NCBI GenBank assembly: GCA_044371755.1
Contig: JBILSZ010000003.1
Coordinates: 1 to 64,000 of the forward strand
Direction of reading: 5' to 3'
Length of the DNA stretch: 64,000 bases
From: JAIXWP01 sp044371755
Lineage (GTDB): Bacteria > Bacteroidota > Bacteroidia > Flavobacteriales_D > Sanyastnellaceae
The notes beneath the pieces were generated by a model. The model saw only the letters and a list, made by a program, of their open reading frames with translations, had not been told where the DNA came from and ran no database searches. The position numbers and the translations under genes are program-made. Shown in pieces: positions 59,594 through 64,000 of this stretch. Within the stretch, counting starts at the first letter, position 1, and each line of letters starts with the position of its first letter.

Positions 59594-60010
59594 ATGCGAG
59601 TATTTTTGTTTTCACTCATCGTGTTAGCCACACTTGGAATAGCTGCGTGTCGTGATCGTGAGGCACTTATTCCTGTGGTGGATGTCAACATTAATATCAA
59701 TATAAACGAACCACAATTTTTTGATTTATCAATTCCAACTGGCTACGCTTACGTGGTAGGAGGAAGTAGGGGAATTATAGTCTATCGCCTCGGTCAAAAT
59801 GAATTTATAGCTTTAGAGAGGCATAGTCCCCATAATGTAGAGGACAATTGTCAAGTCTTTGTAAAGGAAGATGGGTTGATCATCGAAGATCCATGTTCTG
59901 GTTCTCAGTGGTTAATTACTGATGGTTCTATTGTAAATGGCCCAACGGCATTCGCATTAAGGGTTTATAACACAACCTTTAATGATCCAGTATTGTCCAT
60001 ATATAATTGA
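59594..60010 (+). CDS. Rieske-like lipoprotein without [2Fe-2S] ligands
   Basis: The 138-residue lipoprotein has acceptor Cys19 (LGIAAC). Residues about 45-138 have the pattern of a Rieske domain: GIIVYRLGQNEFIALERHSPH, EDNCQVFVKEDGLIIEDPCSGSQW, then ITDGSIVNGPTAFALRVY. In Rieske proteins the cluster is held by CxH and CxxH; here these read RHSPH (first Cys absent) and CSGS (second His replaced by Ser104), so a cluster is unlikely. The family fold seems kept, perhaps as a binding or structural domain. No redox partner gene is adjacent. Confidence 0.7.
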   Translation: MRVFLFSLIVLATLGIAACRDREALIPVVDVNINININEPQFFDLSIPTGYAYVVGGSRGIIVYRLGQNEFIALERHSPHNVEDNCQVFVKEDGLIIEDPCSGSQWLITDGSIVNGPTAFALRVYNTTFNDPVLSIYN

Positions 60011-60118
60011 TGAAGGGAACATTAATTGGTCTTTTCTGACCATAAAGTGAAAAAAAAAGCGCACGAACGCAACTTTTGAGGGTGTGATTTCGTAAATATT
60101 CTTGAAGTCAAAATAATT

Positions 60119-60640
60119 ATGAAACCACTCTATTTCCTCTTGATTGGATTTGTCTTTTTCGCTGTTTCATGCGATGACATTGCGAATAAAGAAAAACTCG
60201 TGAACTCGCCTGGCCCGGATGATTCGGTATTTGCCGTACAACAGGGACCATTTCACTTTAGCATGAAGCTTCCAAAAAGGCTGGTGGCTGAGAATATGCC
60301 TATTATCCTATTTAAAGAAAACACTGGCGATTTGGTCATCTCTTTGGGCGAAAATATTTATCTCAAAGTATCTCAGCAAATCAAAGATTTGAGAGTGCTT
60401 GCGAACGACTTAATGACCACAGATTCTGAAATTTATATTATCGAAAGAGTAGAGCAAAATGGAACCGAATTTGTCTACAAACAAGTGTTACCCGACAACT
60501 CTTTTGCATCTTATCATTACAAGGCCATGATCTCGAAAACGGATTTGCCATATTACATAGAGACAGATGAGTCGCGGACCTACACAAAATCGGAGATTGA
60601 TGTTATTCGCATGATTGCCCAGTCGCTGGCGCCTCTTTAG
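60119..60640 (+). CDS. Lipoprotein, hypothetical
   Basis: The 173-residue protein has a signal peptide with lipobox FFAVSC (acceptor Cys18). The mature part is a mixed alpha/beta domain without a motif I can name: GPFHFSMKLPKRLV, VISLGENIYLKVSQQ and FVYKQVLPDNSFASYHYKAM are regular strand-forming segments. The ending DVIRMIAQSLAPL is helical. It overlaps the convergent mce by 4 bp. A real gene by signal peptide, coding length and composition; function unknown. Confidence 0.7.
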   Translation: MKPLYFLLIGFVFFAVSCDDIANKEKLVNSPGPDDSVFAVQQGPFHFSMKLPKRLVAENMPIILFKENTGDLVISLGENIYLKVSQQIKDLRVLANDLMTTDSEIYIIERVEQNGTEFVYKQVLPDNSFASYHYKAMISKTDLPYYIETDESRTYTKSEIDVIRMIAQSLAPL

Positions 60641-61044
60641 GCTTTTTTTTCCTGACAAAGTTCGATTAAAACACCGTTACTGTCTTTTGGGTGTAAAAAA
60701 GCGATGAGTTTATTGTCGGCTCCATCTTTGGGTTTCTCATGAATCATTTTATAACCCAACTTTATGAGTCGTTCAATCTCTTCGTGTATATCGGAGACAT
60801 CAAAAGCAATATGATGAATTCCTTCTTTGTTTTTTTCTAAGAACTTTGCAATTGCAGAATCACTACTTGTGGCTTGAAGGAGTTCAATTTTATTTTCTCC
60901 TGTTTTAAAAAATGAAGTAAGAACTCCCTCGCTTTCCACCGCTTCCTGCTTGTAAGGTGCCACACCGAGAATGTCTTCGAAAATTTTATTTGATGCGGCA
61001 ATATCTTTTACGGCGATTCCTATATGTTCGATTTTATTCATCAT
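60637..61044 (-). CDS. mce: Methylmalonyl-CoA epimerase
   Basis: Interconverts the (R) and (S) forms of methylmalonyl-CoA in propionate metabolism. The 135-residue glyoxalase-fold protein has the metal-ligand residues in KIEHIGIAVKDI (His7), GIHHIAFDVSDI (His78) and GVLIELCQ (Glu130). The EGVLTSFFKTGENKIELLQ block is typical. The mutase genes are not in the window. It overlaps the upstream barrel gene by 4 bp. Confidence 0.94.
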   Translation of the reverse strand: MMNKIEHIGIAVKDIAASNKIFEDILGVAPYKQEAVESEGVLTSFFKTGENKIELLQATSSDSAIAKFLEKNKEGIHHIAFDVSDIHEEIERLIKLGYKMIHEKPKDGADNKLIAFLHPKDSNGVLIELCQEKKA

Positions 61045-61886
61045 CTATTGTATTTGCGCATTTCTTTTCCCCAGAGTTGTGGTTTTGAGCCGGAACTGTC
61101 TTTGCCAACACATTTGCGGTCGGCTGTTTTGTCAAGAAACATGACCTTCAGACTAATGATGAGGATACGGTGTTCACTACTAAAATACTGGAGCGTCGAT
61201 TTGCCATCGAAGGTTGGAAAAAGATTGAGTATTGGTGTTTCGATGCTAGGCATGAAGTAGAGTCCAGGATCAGCTTTCCAACCAAAGCCCAGTTTGTAAT
61301 GCAGTTGGAAAAGCATCGGGTCTGGAAATTTTTGAGGTATCGCGCCATAGAATCCATTTGCGCTTCTGTTCGAAATAATACGATAATCGAAATTCAAACC
61401 AAGCGAATTGTGAAGCCAAACGCGATCTACCACTTGAATGATATTGGATGCATTGAAAAAAGCTCCAACAAAAGACTCGGAAAAAGTGGCGCGATTGGTA
61501 GTTTCTACCAGTGCTGAACCATCGGACACTACCCCAGCAAACTGCTCTTTTCCTCTAAGCATTTTGAAATGAATACCATAATCCATGTGATGAATGAGGT
61601 AGAGATCTTCCAAGAATTTGTGGCGGCCCACTTCTGCATAAAATCCTATTCGGGAACCTGGATCGAATCTGCCCGAATAAACAGTATCATTGCTTAATTC
61701 ACCTTCTCCACGAAGTGTTTCGAAACGATTGCCAGTTACACCGGGCATCAAGGTGATACCTGGCGCAAATTGCCAGCCTCGGCTGAGATATGCATTTTCA
61801 CCATAAAGCTTTGCTTTTTGGCGCGAGGACTGCGACCAAGCCATTAGAGGCAAGACCAATGCGATAAGAAGTGCTAATCTTTTCAT
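61041..61886 (-). CDS. Outer-membrane protein, hypothetical
   Basis: The 281-residue exported protein starts at the ATG 61886 (MKRLALLIALVLPLMAWSQ, a signal peptide). The chain has alternating strands with aromatic residues at strand ends (SRIGFYAEVGRHKF; HHMDYGIHFKMLRG; NSLGLNFDYRIIS; YKLGFGWKADPGLYFMP), suggesting a beta barrel of ten to twelve strands. The tail after about residue 245 is polar and basic. No named family. An upstream Met at 61910 adds eight residues before the signal peptide and is less likely. Confidence 0.65.
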   Translation of the reverse strand: MKRLALLIALVLPLMAWSQSSRQKAKLYGENAYLSRGWQFAPGITLMPGVTGNRFETLRGEGELSNDTVYSGRFDPGSRIGFYAEVGRHKFLEDLYLIHHMDYGIHFKMLRGKEQFAGVVSDGSALVETTNRATFSESFVGAFFNASNIIQVVDRVWLHNSLGLNFDYRIISNRSANGFYGAIPQKFPDPMLFQLHYKLGFGWKADPGLYFMPSIETPILNLFPTFDGKSTLQYFSSEHRILIISLKVMFLDKTADRKCVGKDSSGSKPQLWGKEMRKYNR

Positions 61887-61927
61887 GACCTGCAAGTTGA
61901 GACTATTCAATCAACTTCACAAAGCCC

Positions 61928-63277
61928 TCAATTATTGTTTACTAACCGAAGGATATTCGTTTCTACTTCTTCGCTATCCCAGATATCGAAAATGTCAGGG
62001 CGATCCATCACTTTTTTCATGATTTCATCCTGCTGGATGCCATTTTGAAGTGCTTCGGCGTAAGGGATATGCGAAAAACTAACTTGAGAATATAGTGGCA
62101 TCCACAAATGCGGGTATTTGGCTGAAAAGCGCGCTTCGATTTTTTTCTGAAGCAAAAAGCGCTCATCGGCTGTTTTGTCTCGCATTTCGATGTAATTTCT
62201 CAAAGCCAATTGAAGAATGGCGTCCCCTGCGGGTTTGCGGAGGCGCGTATACTCTTTGAACATCTCGCTCCAATTGTCTTCATAGGTATCCATGAGTTCT
62301 GACAGCACCGTACAATCTTCAAATCCAGCGTTCATTCCTTGTCCATAGAAAGGCACAATAGCATGTGCGGCATCTCCCATGAGGCAAATTTTATCTTGGT
62401 AATGCCAAGGGTTGCACCTTGTCATGACCAAGCTGGCTGTAGGATTGTTCCGGTAGTCGGCAAGTAATTCAGGCATTAGAGGCACTGCATCACCAAAATA
62501 TTTATTGAAGAAAGCCATGATTTCTTCGTCGGTATGCAGGTTTTCGAAAGCATCTTTTCCTTCAAAAGCCATGAAAAGTGTACAAGTAAAACTGCGGTCT
62601 GGATTGGGTAATGCAATCATCATGAATTCTCCGCGAGGCCAAATGTGCAGGCCATTTGGATCCATTTGATAATCGCCATCTGCGGAAGGGGGAATTTCTA
62701 ATTCCTTATATCCATGCGACAAATATTCTTGAGAGTAGTCAAAACGATCGAGGCGCTGCAAACGTGATCTCACCGCTGAGAAGGCCCCATCCGTCCCGAA
62801 GACACGATCGAATTGGAATTGCTTTGTGGTGTTGCTTTTTGTGTCTTGAAAAATGATTGTGTTTGTGTCGAGTTGTATGTCTTTGCAGGTATGGTCAAAG
62901 TAAAGACTGACGTTTTCGAACTCATCCGCGCATTTCAGCAAGGTTTGGTTCAGCAGTCCTCTCGAAACTGAATAGATAGCCTGACCTTCTTTGCCATAGG
63001 GTTGATAGGTGATTTCTCCTTGAATTGAATGCATTAATCGACCTGTCATGGGCAAGGCGACTTTGTTTATTTCTGTTTCAATTCCCGCGCCCTTCAGTCC
63101 TCGCCATCCTCTTTCACTTAATGCAAGGTTGATAGATTTGCCTTGCACGATTTTTACTTGTCTAATGTCCGAACGGCGATCAAAGACATGCACATCATGA
63201 CCTTTTTTTGCCAGATATACCGCCCAAAGGCTTCCTACAAGTCCACCTCCCACGATGGCTAGACGTTCTTTTTTCAT
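61928..63277 (-). CDS. kmo: Kynurenine 3-monooxygenase
   Basis: FAD enzyme of tryptophan breakdown that hydroxylates kynurenine with NADPH and oxygen. The 449-residue protein has the Rossmann loop RLAIVGGGLVGSLWAVYLAKKG, the motif SINLALSERGWRGLKG, DGAFSAVRSRL and the FAD site CLMGDAAHAIVPFYGQGMNAGFEDC (about 299-323). The C-terminal membrane-anchoring region of mitochondrial enzymes is not evident. Bacteroidota often carry kmo with kynureninase (kynU), which is not in view. The start overlaps the stop of the PLP enzyme gene (ATGA). Confidence 0.96.
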   Translation of the reverse strand: MKKERLAIVGGGLVGSLWAVYLAKKGHDVHVFDRRSDIRQVKIVQGKSINLALSERGWRGLKGAGIETEINKVALPMTGRLMHSIQGEITYQPYGKEGQAIYSVSRGLLNQTLLKCADEFENVSLYFDHTCKDIQLDTNTIIFQDTKSNTTKQFQFDRVFGTDGAFSAVRSRLQRLDRFDYSQEYLSHGYKELEIPPSADGDYQMDPNGLHIWPRGEFMMIALPNPDRSFTCTLFMAFEGKDAFENLHTDEEIMAFFNKYFGDAVPLMPELLADYRNNPTASLVMTRCNPWHYQDKICLMGDAAHAIVPFYGQGMNAGFEDCTVLSELMDTYEDNWSEMFKEYTRLRKPAGDAILQLALRNYIEMRDKTADERFLLQKKIEARFSAKYPHLWMPLYSQVSFSHIPYAEALQNGIQQDEIMKKVMDRPDIFDIWDSEEVETNILRLVNNN

Positions 63278-64000
63278 AGTGAATCGAGGGCTTGTTTCAA
63301 GTCTTGTATCAAATCTTCTTCGTCTTCTACTCCAACACTCAAGCGCAGCAAGCTGTCTACGAGGCCGGTTTTAATTCTCTCTTCTCTTGGAATAGAGGCG
63401 TGTGTCATTGAAGCGGGGTGCCCTACTAGAGATTCTACACCACCGAGGGATTCAGCAAGTGAAAACACCTCAAGTTTTTGAGCGAGTTTTGATGCTTCCT
63501 CGAAAGAATCAGACTTGAGTGTAAAGGAGATCATACCTCCAAAATCGCGCATTTGTTTTTTTGCAACTGCATGGTTTGGGTGGTCCTCAAAACCTGGCCA
63601 ATATACTTTTCCAACTTTGGGATGGGCTTTGAGGAAGTGCGCCACTGCAGCTCCGTTGGAGCAATGTGCTTTCATTCGAAGGTGAAGGGTTTTTAGCCCT
63701 CTTAATACTAAAAAGCTATCCATCGGTCCGGGAGTAGCTCCGCATGAGTTGGCAATGAAAGCCAATTGCTCGTAGAGCGCATCGCTATTGGTCATGAGAG
63801 CTCCCATCACCACATCACTGTGGCCACCAAGATATTTAGTGGCGCTGTGCATGGCAATGTCAGCACCCATATCAAGTGGGTTTTGGAGATAAGGCGAAGC
63901 AAACGTATTGTCGACGAGCGTGATGAGTGAGTTGACTTTAGCAATAGTCACCAATTCATGGATATCGATGATTTTCATCATCGGATTGGTAGGTGTTTCG
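63274..64000 (-). CDS. Cys/Met-metabolism PLP enzyme (cystathionine gamma-synthase/lyase family), partial
   Basis: Transsulfuration-type PLP enzyme; the N-terminal part lies beyond the window (first visible residues ETPTNPM). About 242 residues are seen, including LITLVDNTFASPYLQNPLDMGADI with the cofactor-binding Asp, the PLP lysine in HSATKYLGGHSDVVMG, and SLGGVESLVGHPASMTHASIP. The C-terminus RLSVGVEDEEDLIQDLKQAL is typical. Gamma-synthase and gamma-lyase cannot be told apart here. It overlaps kmo by 4 bp. Confidence 0.93.
   Translation of the reverse strand, partial: ETPTNPMMKIIDIHELVTIAKVNSLITLVDNTFASPYLQNPLDMGADIAMHSATKYLGGHSDVVMGALMTNSDALYEQLAFIANSCGATPGPMDSFLVLRGLKTLHLRMKAHCSNGAAVAHFLKAHPKVGKVYWPGFEDHPNHAVAKKQMRDFGGMISFTLKSDSFEEASKLAQKLEVFSLAESLGGVESLVGHPASMTHASIPREERIKTGLVDSLLRLSVGVEDEEDLIQDLKQALDSL

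Noticed and set aside
1..64000. CRISPR arrays, insertion sequences, prophage, tRNA or rRNA genes
   Set aside because: Looked for direct repeats at regular spacing, transposase or integrase motifs and cloverleaf-like segments in the intergenic regions; none seen by eye.

Overview
This window comes from a member of the Bacteroidota, and the gene content looks Flavobacteriia-like. The evidence is a TonB-dependent receptor with a carboxypeptidase-regulatory-like N-terminal domain, PorV/PorQ-family outer-membrane proteins, a secreted protein with a type IX secretion (T9SS) C-terminal sorting domain, DUF4290, an OstA-like protein, a split aa3-type oxidase cluster with two subunit III genes, kynurenine 3-monooxygenase, and repeated TAnnTTTG promoter boxes, which are the Bacteroidota -7 consensus. 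Genus cannot be assigned from this sequence alone. The region is dense chromosomal core genome. I see no rRNA or tRNA genes, CRISPR array, insertion sequence or prophage.

Layout. 1-1.8 kb: translation genes serS (cut by the window edge), rpmA and rplU. 1.9-4.5 kb: a drug/metabolite exporter, a metal-binding-domain lipoprotein and heme A synthase. 4.4-9.8 kb, minus strand: thyA-folA, then hemA-hemC-hemD, then a PorV/PorQ-family barrel. 9.9-16.9 kb: a YdeI-like protein, purK, a secreted beta-propeller with T9SS tag, a small barrel, mtgA plus a C1 peptidase, ddl and ruvC. 16.9-22.7 kb, plus strand: a surface-polysaccharide group of a GT2 glycosyltransferase, GDP-fucose synthase, a Wzi-like barrel and a WecA-like initiating transferase, with an orphan OppC-type permease inserted. 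22.7-29.4 kb: an NtrC-like regulator without a DNA-binding domain, a UvrD/PcrA helicase, DUF4290, HupE-like, yidD, a lipoprotein and hemB. 29.4-39.5 kb, minus strand: HIT, greA and a three-gene envelope locus (large TonB receptor, about 1430-aa exported protein, PorV/PorQ barrel). 39.8-48.1 kb: two exported hypotheticals, glyA, ostA-like, purA, fur and a RelA/SpoT homologue. 48.2-55.3 kb, plus strand: a second Wzi-like barrel, then an oxidase module (ctaB, two subunit III genes, subunit IV, a cysteine-less Sco-like protein, a canonical Sco, DUF420, and a small CxxC membrane protein). 55.3-64 kb: OmpA family, TolC plus membrane-fusion protein, tsaB, two lipoproteins, mce, a barrel, kmo and a PLP transsulfuration enzyme cut by the right edge.

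How the genes fit together. Heme supply (hemA/C/D and hemB), heme O and heme A formation (ctaB, ctaA) and aa3 oxidase assembly (Sco pair, DUF420, small subunits) are all encoded here in separate blocks. Oxidase subunits I and II are absent from the window. Envelope building (mtgA, ddl, WecA-like, Fcl, two Wzi-like barrels, OstA-like) and outer-membrane transport/secretion form the second theme.

Most notable signals: (i) a nearly identical palindrome of about 26 bp spanning an in-frame ATG in two unrelated envelope genes (20.05 and 44.03 kb); (ii) seven genes whose -7 box ends only 4-6 nt before the start codon, suggesting leaderless mRNAs; (iii) a Sco-like protein without copper ligands next to an intact Sco; (iv) a Rieske-like lipoprotein that has lost its cluster ligands; (v) an NtrC-type activator with no HTH and a GAFTSA loop. 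I did not find a clear previously undescribed multi-gene defence or mobile system.
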